Assembly: GCF_015767675.1 (NCBI RefSeq)
Contig: NZ_CP065217.1
Coordinates: 682,001-746,000 of the forward strand
DNA length: 64,000 nt
Source: Vibrio navarrensis
GTDB lineage: Bacteria > Pseudomonadota > Gammaproteobacteria > Enterobacterales > Vibrionaceae
Reading direction: 5' to 3'
The position numbers and the translations under genes are program-made. The notes beneath the pieces were generated by a model. It was not told the origin of the DNA. It worked only from the letters and a program-made list of their open reading frames with translations, and did no database searches. Numbering within the stretch: position 1 is the stretch's first letter; every line of letters begins with the position of its first letter. Below, one piece after another: positions 19,322 to 27,071 of this stretch.

Positions 19322-19546
19322 ATGGAATCTCTCTACAAAATTGAATCATACAGTGAAGAAGCGGTGAGCATGATTGCTCGCTTTATCCACCGCAAAGGCG
19401 GCGTCTGCTACGTTGCTGGTTTTGCGGTGATCACCAATCATCCTTTCAAAGAGCGTGAAGCGGCCACTTTATTGCCGCTGGTGGCGCGAGTAACCGACAA
19501 TTTAACCGAATGGGATAAAGCGTTTATCACCCATCAGGGACATTAA
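19322..19546 (+). CDS. Small conserved-looking protein of unknown function (74 aa)
   Basis: The start at 19322 is chosen over the ATG at 19316 because AGGAG (19311-19315) sits 6 nt before it. The protein is soluble and compact, with one Cys and a hydrophobic core (GGVCYVAGFAVITN) followed by a helix (EREAATLLPLVARVTDNL). I do not recognise a family. The strong Shine-Dalgarno sequence, clean codon use and a hairpin just after the stop argue that it is expressed. Both flanking genes, Sua5 and marR, point away from or towards it on the other strand, so it is monocistronic. Confidence 0.7.
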   Translation: MESLYKIESYSEEAVSMIARFIHRKGGVCYVAGFAVITNHPFKEREAATLLPLVARVTDNLTEWDKAFITHQGH

Positions 19547-19552
19547 AAAGCC

Positions 19553-19579
19553 TTGGCGAGCAAACCGTGTGCTCGCCAA
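19553..19579 (-). terminator. Terminator of the marR gene
   Basis: TTGGCGAGC (19553-19561) pairs with GCTCGCCAA (19571-19579). Read on the minus strand, the stem is followed by GGCTTTTTA, so it ends the marR transcript; it may also stop the small gene on +. Confidence 0.65.
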
Positions 19580-19601
19580 CGGCACGTATTCCTGTCGGTA
19601 C

Positions 19602-20081
19602 TTACTGTGCTAGCAAAATCTTTTTCAGCAGTTCCGCCAGTTGTGCTTGCTCTTGTTTGTCCAACACACTCAGCATCTGATCCATATTGGCCACGTGTGC
19701 TTGTAACGCTTTGTCGATGACGTCAACACCTTGTTCGGTGAGTGACACGCTGCAACTGCGCCTGTCATGCGCACTGGCGACACGCTGCACCAACCCACGT
19801 TGCACCAGATGTTCAATCCGTGTACTGACCGCACCGGAAGAGAGCATCAGCGTCTGATACAACTCGGTTGGGGTGATGTCACGGTTGCTGCGACGCATGG
19901 TCGCGAGCATATCAAACTCAATGCTACTCAGCTCATGGGCCTGAAAAACCGCTTCTAACTGTTTCTTCCACAGTTCACTAGTGCGTCTCAGCCTTCCGAC
20001 CACCCCCATGCTGGAACAATCCATATCGGGTTTCACTTCACGCCACTGCGACAAAATCGTGTCGACTTGATCGTTTGCCAT
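19602..20081 (-). CDS. MarR-family transcriptional regulator
   Basis: 159 residues with the MarR winged-HTH layout: LSSIEFDMLATMRRSNRDIT, the recognition helix region LSSGAVSTRIEHLVQRGLV, and the wing RVASAHDRRSCSVSLTEQG. MarR dimers usually repress their own gene and a divergent export or detoxification gene. Here the divergent gene is a DMT-type exporter, and the 120-nt gap contains a perfect inverted repeat fit to be the operator. The ligand is unknown. Confidence 0.92.
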   Translation of the reverse strand: MANDQVDTILSQWREVKPDMDCSSMGVVGRLRRTSELWKKQLEAVFQAHELSSIEFDMLATMRRSNRDITPTELYQTLMLSSGAVSTRIEHLVQRGLVQRVASAHDRRSCSVSLTEQGVDVIDKALQAHVANMDQMLSVLDKQEQAQLAELLKKILLAQ

Positions 20082-20151
20082 GCTTTTCTCTCAACTTAAT
20101 ATCTTTCCAAAAAGATACTTGATCAAAAGTGAATTCTCCATTATTTTTTAA

Positions 20152-20177
20152 AAAGTATCTTTTGTGTAAGATACTTT
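20152..20177. promoter_or_regulatory. Probable MarR operator between marR and the DMT exporter
   Basis: AAAGTATCTT (20152-20161) and AAGATACTTT (20168-20177) form a perfect 10-bp inverted repeat with a 6-nt spacer. The half-site occurs once more as AAAGATACTT at 20111-20120. The position 25 nt before the exporter start fits repression of both divergent genes. Confidence 0.75.
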
Positions 20178-20201
20178 CTTATAGCACAAGTCAGGTGAGC
20201 C

Positions 20202-21101
20202 ATGAATAAAGTGAATTCGGTAAAAACCATTGTCCTCACTGCTGTTGCGCCATTGGTGTGGGGCAGTACCTATATTGTGACCACGCAAGCCTTACCGCCA
20301 GAAAGTCCGTTGATTGCCTCGACCATTCGCGCGCTGCCTGCGGGCATTCTGCTGGTGCTTCTGAGCCGAACTTGGCTGCAAGGCATCTGGTGGGGGCGTC
20401 TTGCGACCTTAGGCCTACTGAACATTGGGCTGTTTTTCTATTGCCTCTTTTTTGCGGCGACCTATTTGCCCGGTGGTATGGCGTCTTTGGTGATGTCTTT
20501 TCAGCCGATGCTGGTCATGTTCTTGAGTTGGTTCTGGTTGAATGCGCGTGTGACATCAAGGCAGTGGCTGGCGAGTGGCGTAGGGGTGATCGGCATTGCG
20601 CTTTTGGTCCTCAATAGTTCGGTCGCTCTGAATCTACAAGGGTTAGTGATTGCCGCTTTGGGGACGTTGAGTATGGCATCAGGTGTGGTGTTGACCAAAA
20701 AGTGGGGCCGGCCAAGTGGTATGTCACTGCTGGGTTTTACGGGTTGGCAACTGCTGTTTGGCGGCGTGGCTTTATTGCCAGTATCGCTGTGGCTAGAGGG
20801 CATTCCTTCCCAACTGACCCCCACTAACTATCTAGGTTACGGCTACTTGAGTTTGATTGGCGCAGTGCTTGGCTACTTTCTCTGGTTTCGAGGCATCGAA
20901 AAATTGCCACCGGTTACTGTTTCGTTTCTCGGCTTTCTCAGTAGTGTCTCGGCCTGTTTTCTTGGCTATCTGTTGCTCAATCAAGCGCTGACTTGGCCGC
21001 AATTACTCGGCGCGTGCGCTATTTTACTCGCTATTTTATTGGCTGTGCCTCGCTCTGAGCTGCGAGCCAATCAAACTACTTTACCGTTAAAAGGAATCTA
21101 A
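20202..21101 (+). CDS. DMT-superfamily (EamA) exporter
   Basis: 299 residues with ten hydrophobic segments arranged as two EamA repeats (PLVWGSTYIVTTQALPPESPL in the first; LGTLSMASGVVLTKKW and GAVLGYFLWFRGIEKLPP in the second). EamA proteins export metabolites or amino acids from the cytoplasm. The gene is divergent from marR across a palindromic operator, and a flavin-reductase-like gene follows one base after its stop, so the two form a MarR-controlled operon. The substrate cannot be read from the sequence. Confidence 0.9.
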   Translation: MNKVNSVKTIVLTAVAPLVWGSTYIVTTQALPPESPLIASTIRALPAGILLVLLSRTWLQGIWWGRLATLGLLNIGLFFYCLFFAATYLPGGMASLVMSFQPMLVMFLSWFWLNARVTSRQWLASGVGVIGIALLVLNSSVALNLQGLVIAALGTLSMASGVVLTKKWGRPSGMSLLGFTGWQLLFGGVALLPVSLWLEGIPSQLTPTNYLGYGYLSLIGAVLGYFLWFRGIEKLPPVTVSFLGFLSSVSACFLGYLLLNQALTWPQLLGACAILLAILLAVPRSELRANQTTLPLKGI

Positions 21102-21102
21102 T

Positions 21103-21690
21103 ATGAACATCACTATCGTTTCTGGTAGCCAACGTGCCAACTCGCAAAGCGCCAAAGTGGCTTACTATCTACAAACCCTATCGCAGAAGCATTTCACTCA
21201 GGTGAACGTGCTTGATTTGCATCAGCTCAACTTGCCGTTTTGGAATGAAGGGGTTTGGCAGGGCAGTGAAGAGTGGCAAGTGTGGTCGCCCATCGCGCAA
21301 ATGCTCAAGCAGTCAGATGCCTTTATTTTTATTACACCGGAGTGGCACGGCATGGCAACGCCCGCCTTGAAGAACTTTCTGATGCTAGCCACCGATGATG
21401 AACTGGCCCACAAGCCCGCATTGCTGGTCAGTGTGTCTGCCAGTGTCAACGGCGTGTACCCTATCAGCGAACTGCGTATGACGGGCAATAAGAACAATCA
21501 TGTCTGTTTCTTACCGGATCACCTTATTTTCCGCCAATGCGACACCTTGTTTACTCAAGAGCACAGATGTGCAGACGAGCAACTTCATGCCCGCAGCGAG
21601 TACAGAAGTGGCCCCCGATTTTCGGACATGACTTTAAGTGGTCGATCTGTTTTGATAGTACCCAACAATACAGGGACAGATTATGACTAG
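21103..21690 (+). pseudogene. NADPH-dependent FMN reductase-like gene, 3' end interrupted by IS3 element
   Basis: The first 167 codons (to about 21603) are a flavodoxin-fold quinone/FMN reductase: MNITIVSGSQRANSQSAK (the phosphate-binding loop), then AFIFITPEWHGMATPALKNF. The ORF then runs into an IS3-family inverted repeat, and its last 28 codons are IS sequence. Family members are about 180-190 residues, so only the extreme C-terminus is lost. Joining codon 167 to the bases after the right IS end gives 17 more residues and a stop at 22915, compatible with a simple insertion. It is co-transcribed with the DMT exporter. Confidence 0.75.
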
Positions 21691-21964
21691 AAAACGTAGA
21701 AACCACTCTCCTGAGTTTAAAGCTAAGGTGGCACTCGATGCCGCTAAAGGCGATAAAACCGTCGCTGAGTTAGCTCAGAAATACAACCTGCACGCTAACC
21801 AAATCTCGACATGGAAAAAGGAGCTGCTTGAAAACGCAGCCATGATTTTTGCCACCGAAAATCACACAGGAAAAGAGAATTCCGAAGAAGTGGACAAACT
21901 TCACGCCAAGATCGGTCAATTGACCATGGAAAATGATTTTTTGGCCAAAGTGCTCGGTCGTTAG
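21683..21964 (+). CDS. IS3-family OrfA (HTH protein)
   Basis: 93 residues, with the transposase_8-type HTH: HSPEFKAKVALDAAKGDKT, AELAQKYNLHANQISTWKKELL, and a leucine-zipper-like tail (VDKLHAKIGQLTMENDFLAK). It binds the IS ends and, alone, usually lowers transposition. The heptamer T TTT TTG at 21937-21943, in the correct phase over codons TTT TTG, should send a fraction of ribosomes into the -1 frame to make OrfAB. Confidence 0.9.
   Translation: MTRKRRNHSPEFKAKVALDAAKGDKTVAELAQKYNLHANQISTWKKELLENAAMIFATENHTGKENSEEVDKLHAKIGQLTMENDFLAKVLGR
21937..21943 (+). promoter_or_regulatory. -1 programmed frameshift heptamer of the IS3 element
   Basis: T TTT TTG lies in phase with orfA. After slippage, reading continues GQSARSLDRAQRKSS into the orfB frame, which is open through 22806. 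Confidence 0.75.
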
Positions 21965-22005
21965 ACCGAGCCCAGCGAAAGAGTTCGCTGGTTAAATCCA
22001 CCCCA

Positions 22006-22806
22006 TTGCCGATAAAGCGCCAGTGTGAGCTGCTCAATATTGCTCGCTCTACCGCTTACTATCAACCCATAGGACTCTCTGCTGAGGAGATTGCGTTGCG
22101 CCGTATGATTGACGAAATTCATCTTCAGTATCCGTTTATGGGCAGTCGGCGCATTCGAACTGAGCTGGCTAAGAAGGGTCATAGCGTTAATCGTAAGCGT
22201 GTTGTTCGACTCATGCGCGATATGGGGATTGGGGCGATTTACCCCAAGCCCAAAACGACGCTGGCGAACAAAGCACACAAGGTGTATCCCTACCTGTTGC
22301 GTGATATCGAAGTCACTTACCCAAACCAAGCTTGGGCGATTGATATCACGTACATCCCAATGGCGAAGGGGTTCCTGTACCTCGTTGCTATTATCGACTG
22401 GTATAGCCGCAAAGTGCTGGCTTGGCGACTATCCAACACCATGGACACGAGTTTTTGTATCGAAGCGCTTGAGGAAGCGCTGAAGCATTATGGGCCACCT
22501 GATATCTTTAACTCAGATCAAGGCAGCCAGTTTACCAGCACAGAGTTCACACAGAAGTTAATTGAACATGACATACGTATAAGCATGGACGGGAAAGGCC
22601 GCTGGGTTGACAATGTTTTCATTGAGCGATTATGGCGAAGCCTGAAATATGAGGAGGTTTACTTAAAGGCTTATACCACGCCCCGTGAAGCCGAGCTTGA
22701 AATCGGCAACTACATGGTGTTTTATAATGAAGAGCGTAACCATCAAGGACTCAATAACCTCACTCCTGATGAGGCCTACTTCGGTAGGCAAAGATACGCA
22801 GCATGA
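22006..22806 (+). CDS. IS3-family OrfB (DDE transposase)
   Basis: 266 residues from the first ATG, although the natural product is the OrfAB fusion made by frameshift. Domains are HTH_21 ([21 protein letters not shown]) and the rve integrase core: first Asp in [10 protein letters not shown], second Asp in [10 protein letters not shown], and Glu in [11 protein letters not shown], forming DDE. The tail [20 protein letters not shown] is the typical end. It looks intact. Confidence 0.92.
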   Translation: MPIKRQCELLNIARSTAYYQPIGLSAEEIALRRMIDEIHLQYPFMGSRRIRTELAKKGHSVNRKRVVRLMRDMGIGAIYPKPKTTLANKAHKVYPYLLRDIEVTYPNQAWAIDITYIPMAKGFLYLVAIIDWYSRKVLAWRLSNTMDTSFCIEALEEALKHYGPPDIFNSDQGSQFTSTEFTQKLIEHDIRISMDGKGRWVDNVFIERLWRSLKYEEVYLKAYTTPREAELEIGNYMVFYNEERNHQGLNNLTPDEAYFGRQRYAA

Positions 22807-22965
22807 GCTGGGTCAACCACTTAAGAAATGAGCTTATGCGTCCAACCATTGGGGTCCACTTCTCTATGCATCATTTCTGATTGGTTGCTTGGCAAGGTGA
22901 TCAATTATCGCAGCTAGAAAGCCCTAACGGACTTTCAGATGCCGAAGTTTCTTGCTGGCTAGCTC

Positions 22966-23751
22966 TTATAGGTAATAAGCTTTATTAGTAAGAATTCCAC
23001 TGGTTAAGCGGACAGAACCCTTGGGGTTACAAATAAATGTGGTCTTACCGCCAGCAATGACTTTCTCTACAGCATCATGTTGATGCCCTGCTACCCAATA
23101 CCTAGCTCTTGAGATCAACTGATTACTCAACCCTGCATGGTAGTAAGGAGCATAAACACTGTTGGCATTTGCTTCTACGGCGAAAGCTTCTTTGGAAGGA
23201 AGATGATGTGAAACAACAAGATCAACTTTTTCTGGGAGGTTATTAACGAACGCTTTGTACTGCTCTTCAATCATTTGATGGCTGATGTACTTTGTATCAT
23301 TCATCAGTTCTGAGTACGCATCAATCAGTGCAGACGAGTATGTGTGGATAGGAAACCAAAGAGTTCCTCCATAAATGCTACATCCATCTAAATCTATTGA
23401 CTCATTATCCAGAAAAAACAAATTCTTAGTTGTGTCACTATGCACCTTAAGCTTTTCTATTGGGGAGTATCTACTGTCTGTGGAGCTTATTGAATCTTGT
23501 TTGCGCAGATAGCCAGAACGGTAAGATTTACTTTTACTGCTGTACCACTCGTGATTTCCTGCAACGAGGATAACGGCTCTAAAGTAAGAGCAAAGAACAT
23601 TTTTTATATACGCAATGCCATTGAGCGCGTTGGCAGTATCACCTGCGATAATCAAGACAGCGTCATCATCGAAGTTATGCCAGAAGCTTCGATGGATGCC
23701 GTGTAAATCTAAGTGCAAATCAGATACCGCGTAAAATTTCAATTTATCCAC
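22966..23751 (-). CDS. Calcineurin-like metallophosphoesterase (261 aa)
   Basis: All metal-binding motifs are present in order: SDLHLD (D-x-H), AGDTAN, GNHEWY, SHHLPS and GHQHD. These coordinate two metals for hydrolysis of phosphoesters. There is no signal peptide, so it is cytosolic. The nearest relatives by layout are stand-alone phosphatases or nucleases of mobile regions; the substrate is unknown. It lies at the left end of the ssrA island with AT-rich codon use, between an IS3-family element and a Fic gene on the opposite strand. Confidence 0.88.
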   Translation of the reverse strand: MDKLKFYAVSDLHLDLHGIHRSFWHNFDDDAVLIIAGDTANALNGIAYIKNVLCSYFRAVILVAGNHEWYSSKSKSYRSGYLRKQDSISSTDSRYSPIEKLKVHSDTTKNLFFLDNESIDLDGCSIYGGTLWFPIHTYSSALIDAYSELMNDTKYISHQMIEEQYKAFVNNLPEKVDLVVSHHLPSKEAFAVEANANSVYAPYYHAGLSNQLISRARYWVAGHQHDAVEKVIAGGKTTFICNPKGSVRLTSGILTNKAYYL

Positions 23752-24033
23752 CTAATAGGGGCTTGTAGAAGCCGAAGCCTCGGTTTCGAATAGTATATCT
23801 TGAGAAGAGGCAGAATTGGCAAGCAATCCATTTTTGAATAGCAAAACCTGCCCATTGTTGCTTTTCTTCATTAGCTATGTGAATGCTATTTAACTTGAGC
23901 CATGCTTTCTTCAGGAAGATAGGTACAAGCGAAAGTACAGATGAACATCACAGGCGTGGGTGATTAAAACTAGCAAAATCACGCAATCTTAATTAATCTG
24001 ATCTCATAATTGTTAGATTTTGAGATGAAAATC
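23752..24033. other. Intergenic region, island left part
   Basis: 282 nt between divergent metallophosphoesterase and Fic genes. It is AT-rich and must hold both promoters; I see no open frame, hairpin or repeat in it. Confidence 0.5.
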
Positions 24034-25404
24034 ATGTCAGGTAAGTATTTATCACCGCCAGAGTGTCCGTTTAGTACGATTGGTGACGTTTTGTTTGCGA
24101 TTGGTAATCAAGGACTTAATCCTAACGACTATACAGATTACATTAACCCGTTATCTGGTGATTACTATTCATTTAACGAGTTTAGGCGCAGGGTAAAGTC
24201 TGGCTTGGATGTCAAATATTGTTGGTGGCTAACTCGTTTGTCCCGAGATAGAACTTTGATTGAGCTAACACCATTAGAAGACAAGCCATTGCCTCCTGGC
24301 TTACCTGAACAAGTGATTCAAGCACTATTAAACTCTCCTGACTATATACAGTATTGCAGATTCAATAACTTGCACGAGTTTGGTCGTGTGTTATCACAGA
24401 TTGATCGACATACCACGCATAGTGCAATGCTGGGTATCCTAGAACAAATTGGTGAACGGGCGCATTTTGAGCATCTAGCGAATAACCTTGTGGATGATGA
24501 AGCGATATCGAGTAGTCAATTGGAGGGAGCGGCTACGACGACAATCCTTGCGAAAGAAATGATTAGAAAAAAAAGGAAGCCTCGTACTGACGATGAACGA
24601 ATGATTTTTGGAAATTTTGACTTAATGCAAATAGCTTGGGAGCTTAGGGATGAGCCGTTCAGTATTGAGTTAATCAGAAATTTACACAGCGCTGGAACAA
24701 AAACGCTAGAGCAAGAAAAATATACCTCAGGCTTATTTAGAGCGACGGATGATGTTGCAGTTGTTGATGCTGAAGGGGAGGTTGTTCATCAACCACCTAA
24801 ACACGATGACATGGAAAGGTTACTCACTCGGGTCGTGAATTGGTTAAATGCTAATGGCAGCGGTGTTCATCCTGTTATTCAAGCCATCACACTTCACTTT
24901 GTCATCGGTTATGTTCACCCGTTTCGAGATGGTAACGGGAGAGTCGCTAGGGCTTTGTTTTACTGGTATATGTTTAAATCTGGTTATACAGGCTTTCGTT
25001 ATATTGCGATATCAGCATTGCTTAAAAAAGCTCCAATTCAATATGGTGTGAGCTATCTAGATACGGAGCACGATAACTTAGACCTAACGTACTTTATTAA
25101 ATATCAGCTGAAAGTTATCAGTCGCGCCATTGATGAGTTTGTTTCCGTTTATGAACGAGCGGCACATCGAATGCAGGAGTTGGAAGAGCGATATTCTGGT
25201 TTAGAAGATATTGAGAGAAAGATCATCGGGTTTGTGTCTGGTGAGCCTCGTTACCGTAAAAAGCCAACGGTAACAGCGAGGGAAGTCGAAAGTTTACTAG
25301 GTATTAGCTACAACAGCGCGAAGCAAAAACTTGACGGTATGGTTACAGCAGGAATACTAAAATCTGAAAAAATTGGTAAATCCACAGAATATTTCTTAGC
25401 GTGA
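24034..25404 (+). CDS. Fic-domain AMPylator-type protein with N-terminal inhibitory motif
   Basis: 456 residues from the ATG at 24034; an in-frame ATG at 24025 is also possible and neither has a strong ribosome site. The Fic active site is HPFRDGNGRVARAL, matching HPFx(D/E)GNGRxxR, which moves AMP or another nucleotide monophosphate to a target hydroxyl. Upstream, SSQLEGAATT matches the (S/T)xxxE(G/N) inhibitory helix, whose Glu blocks ATP, so this is the self-inhibited class needing no separate antitoxin. The C-terminal 80 residues look like a winged HTH (ARGREVESLLGISYNSAKQ-like pattern). It may control its own expression. Island gene with low GC. Confidence 0.9.
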   Translation: MSGKYLSPPECPFSTIGDVLFAIGNQGLNPNDYTDYINPLSGDYYSFNEFRRRVKSGLDVKYCWWLTRLSRDRTLIELTPLEDKPLPPGLPEQVIQALLNSPDYIQYCRFNNLHEFGRVLSQIDRHTTHSAMLGILEQIGERAHFEHLANNLVDDEAISSSQLEGAATTTILAKEMIRKKRKPRTDDERMIFGNFDLMQIAWELRDEPFSIELIRNLHSAGTKTLEQEKYTSGLFRATDDVAVVDAEGEVVHQPPKHDDMERLLTRVVNWLNANGSGVHPVIQAITLHFVIGYVHPFRDGNGRVARALFYWYMFKSGYTGFRYIAISALLKKAPIQYGVSYLDTEHDNLDLTYFIKYQLKVISRAIDEFVSVYERAAHRMQELEERYSGLEDIERKIIGFVSGEPRYRKKPTVTAREVESLLGISYNSAKQKLDGMVTAGILKSEKIGKSTEYFLA

Positions 25405-25603
25405 AAATTGAAATTTGAGCAAGGCACCGTGTTCGTTCGTTGTAAGGAGAGCTAACTAATGAGCTTGAAAAGATAGCAACGAAATGTCGTTTCGAGTTCT
25501 AGTTTTTGAGAATCAAAACTAAGAGTAGTATTTGTCGGCGTTCATTTTTCGGTTTGTTCATAAAAAATGAACAAAAGAATAAAATGAACGCTTGATGTGG
25601 TTC

Positions 25604-25825
25604 TTATCTTGATGAGATCTCGCTGGCGTATAGGTGGTTATGGCATTTAGGACAGATTGGTTTACTAGGTAGCGTAACTTGCCACTGGCATTGACACATG
25701 ATGCACTCAAATTGAGCTGAACGCCTTGGCACAGGTTCTGGCTGGATAGCTTTCGTTGCTGGTTGCCATGAGTCGGAACGATGAAGCTTGAAACTCCTGT
25801 GGTTGCGATGGCGGGTGTTGGTCAT
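25604..25825 (-). CDS. Small zinc-ribbon frame overlapping the CoiA-like gene
   Basis: 73 residues, basic in the first half, with two Cys pairs (CIMCQC and CPKCHNH) typical of a zinc ribbon. It overlaps the end of the CoiA-like reading frame by 119 nt in another phase. It could be a separate small gene translated by overlap, or the true C-terminus of the CoiA-like protein displaced by a frameshift. I cannot decide between these. No clear ribosome-binding site precedes its ATG. Confidence 0.45.
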   Translation of the reverse strand: MTNTRHRNHRSFKLHRSDSWQPATKAIQPEPVPRRSAQFECIMCQCQWQVTLPSKPICPKCHNHLYASEISSR

Positions 25826-26253
25826 TAAGAAGACTCGGAGTAGGGGGCGGAGTGTACCGAGATGCTTTTAAGGATAATCGCTCAGTCGCTTCTTGCTTCA
25901 ATTGAACGTAGCGTGGGTGAAATACCCACACTTTAGATTCGAAATCGTGTTGAAGGTAATCTTTCAGTCTATCTAGTTGCCGAATCCCTGAGACTTTATC
26001 ACTTGTAAATAGGTGATGTGTATCATCCAGCTTGATTTCGAGTATACCGCATTGCCTGTTATGTGGAGTGAGCAATTCACTTGGTAGTGGACGGTTTGGG
26101 TGGGTAAAGTAAACAACAAAGGTGAAATTACCGACTTGGCCCATTACGTCTACAATACATTTCTCAAACGAAGCTTCTTTATCGACGTTATCAAGTAAGA
26201 TGGTGGATGACTTAGCAACCAAAAATTCTTCTTTGAAGCACTTTCCTTTCACT

Positions 26254-26261
26254 TGTTTTGT
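26254..26261. repeat. Left target-site duplication of IS66
   Basis: TGTTTTGT immediately before the IS66 tip, identical to 28638-28645. Eight bases is the duplication length expected for IS66. Confidence 0.9.
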
Positions 26262-26341
26262 GTAAGCGCATCATAAACCCCGCATTCTAATCGTCTAGCC
26301 CGAATAATAAGATCAAACCTCCAACCCAAAGGAGATTTGAA

Positions 26342-26662
26342 ATGGCCAAACGACGCACTAACCAAGAATGGCGAACCCTGTTCGAACACTATGAATCCAG
26401 CCAGCTATCACAACGATTATTCTGTGAACGTAACGGACTGAGCCTTTCCACTTTTTACGCTAAGCGCCAACAGTTAAAGCACATCGAAAAACCGAACACG
26501 GTTGGCTTTGTTAAAGCAGAAGTCGTTGAAAAGACGACAAAGTATCAAGCCACTCACGTTGTCGTTGCCAACATGACACTACTTGTAAACAATGTTGAAC
26601 TGAGCATCCCACAAGGCACACCAGCGACCTATCTCGCAGAGCTTATCGGTGCGTTATCATGA
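26342..26662 (+). CDS. tnpA: IS66 accessory protein TnpA
   Basis: 106 residues. RRTNQEWRTLFEHYESSQLS and FCERNGLSLSTFYAKRQQLK are the HTH layout of IS66 TnpA. The gene sits 80 nt inside the left tip and overlaps tnpB (ATGA). It is required with TnpB for full transposition; its molecular role is not settled. Confidence 0.9.
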   Translation: MAKRRTNQEWRTLFEHYESSQLSQRLFCERNGLSLSTFYAKRQQLKHIEKPNTVGFVKAEVVEKTTKYQATHVVVANMTLLVNNVELSIPQGTPATYLAELIGALS

Positions 26663-27012
26663 AACGCATGCTCAGCGCTCCAAAGATTTACTTGTATCGT
26701 GAAAGCGTCGATTTTAGAAAGTCCATCAACGGCCTCGCTGCGATTATCGAAAATGACACCGACTTGCCCTTGGGCAGCGGCGCACTGTTCCTGTTCACCA
26801 ACAAACAGCGCGACAAAATCAAAGTGTTGTACTGGGATAAAACAGGCTTTGCTCTTTGGTATAAGCGCCTTGAAAAAGCCAAGTACAAGTGGCCATCAAA
26901 AGAGCAAAATGAGGTGTTTACCCTAACTCAATTCGAGCTTGATAGACTGCTTTCTGGCTTCACGATTATCGGCCATAAACCCGTTAGAATAAACGATTTT
27001 ACAATGACTTAA
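26659..27012 (+). CDS. tnpB: IS66 accessory protein TnpB
   Basis: 117 residues with the IS66 Orf2 signature: IYLYRESVDFRKSINGLAAI, LPLGSGALFLFTNKQRDKIKVL and WDKTGFALWYKRLEK. It overlaps tnpA by 4 nt, so translation is coupled. Length is normal. It is not the TnpB nuclease of IS200/IS605 elements. Confidence 0.93.
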   Translation: MKRMLSAPKIYLYRESVDFRKSINGLAAIIENDTDLPLGSGALFLFTNKQRDKIKVLYWDKTGFALWYKRLEKAKYKWPSKEQNEVFTLTQFELDRLLSGFTIIGHKPVRINDFTMT

Positions 27013-27071
27013 GCGATAATAAAGTCTTATCCACCAAGCATTAACGGCATGATTTTAGTATCATCAATGCC

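Larger units (their letters stand above)
21604..22863 (+). mobile_element. IS3-family insertion sequence (about 1.26 kb)
   Basis: The imperfect terminal inverted repeats are 21604-21627 and 22840-22863, with 19 of 24 positions matching when one is reverse-complemented. Inside are orfA and orfB in overlapping phase with a T TTT TTG slippery heptamer. The exact tips could be a few bases inwards (TGG...CCA, 21609-22858). I see no convincing target duplication. Confidence 0.85.

Noticed and set aside
21611..21627. CCCCCGATTTTCGGAC resembles the tmRNA 3' region and could be an att remnant
   Set aside because: It is part of the IS3-family terminal inverted repeat, matched by 22840-22863, so the likeness is coincidental.
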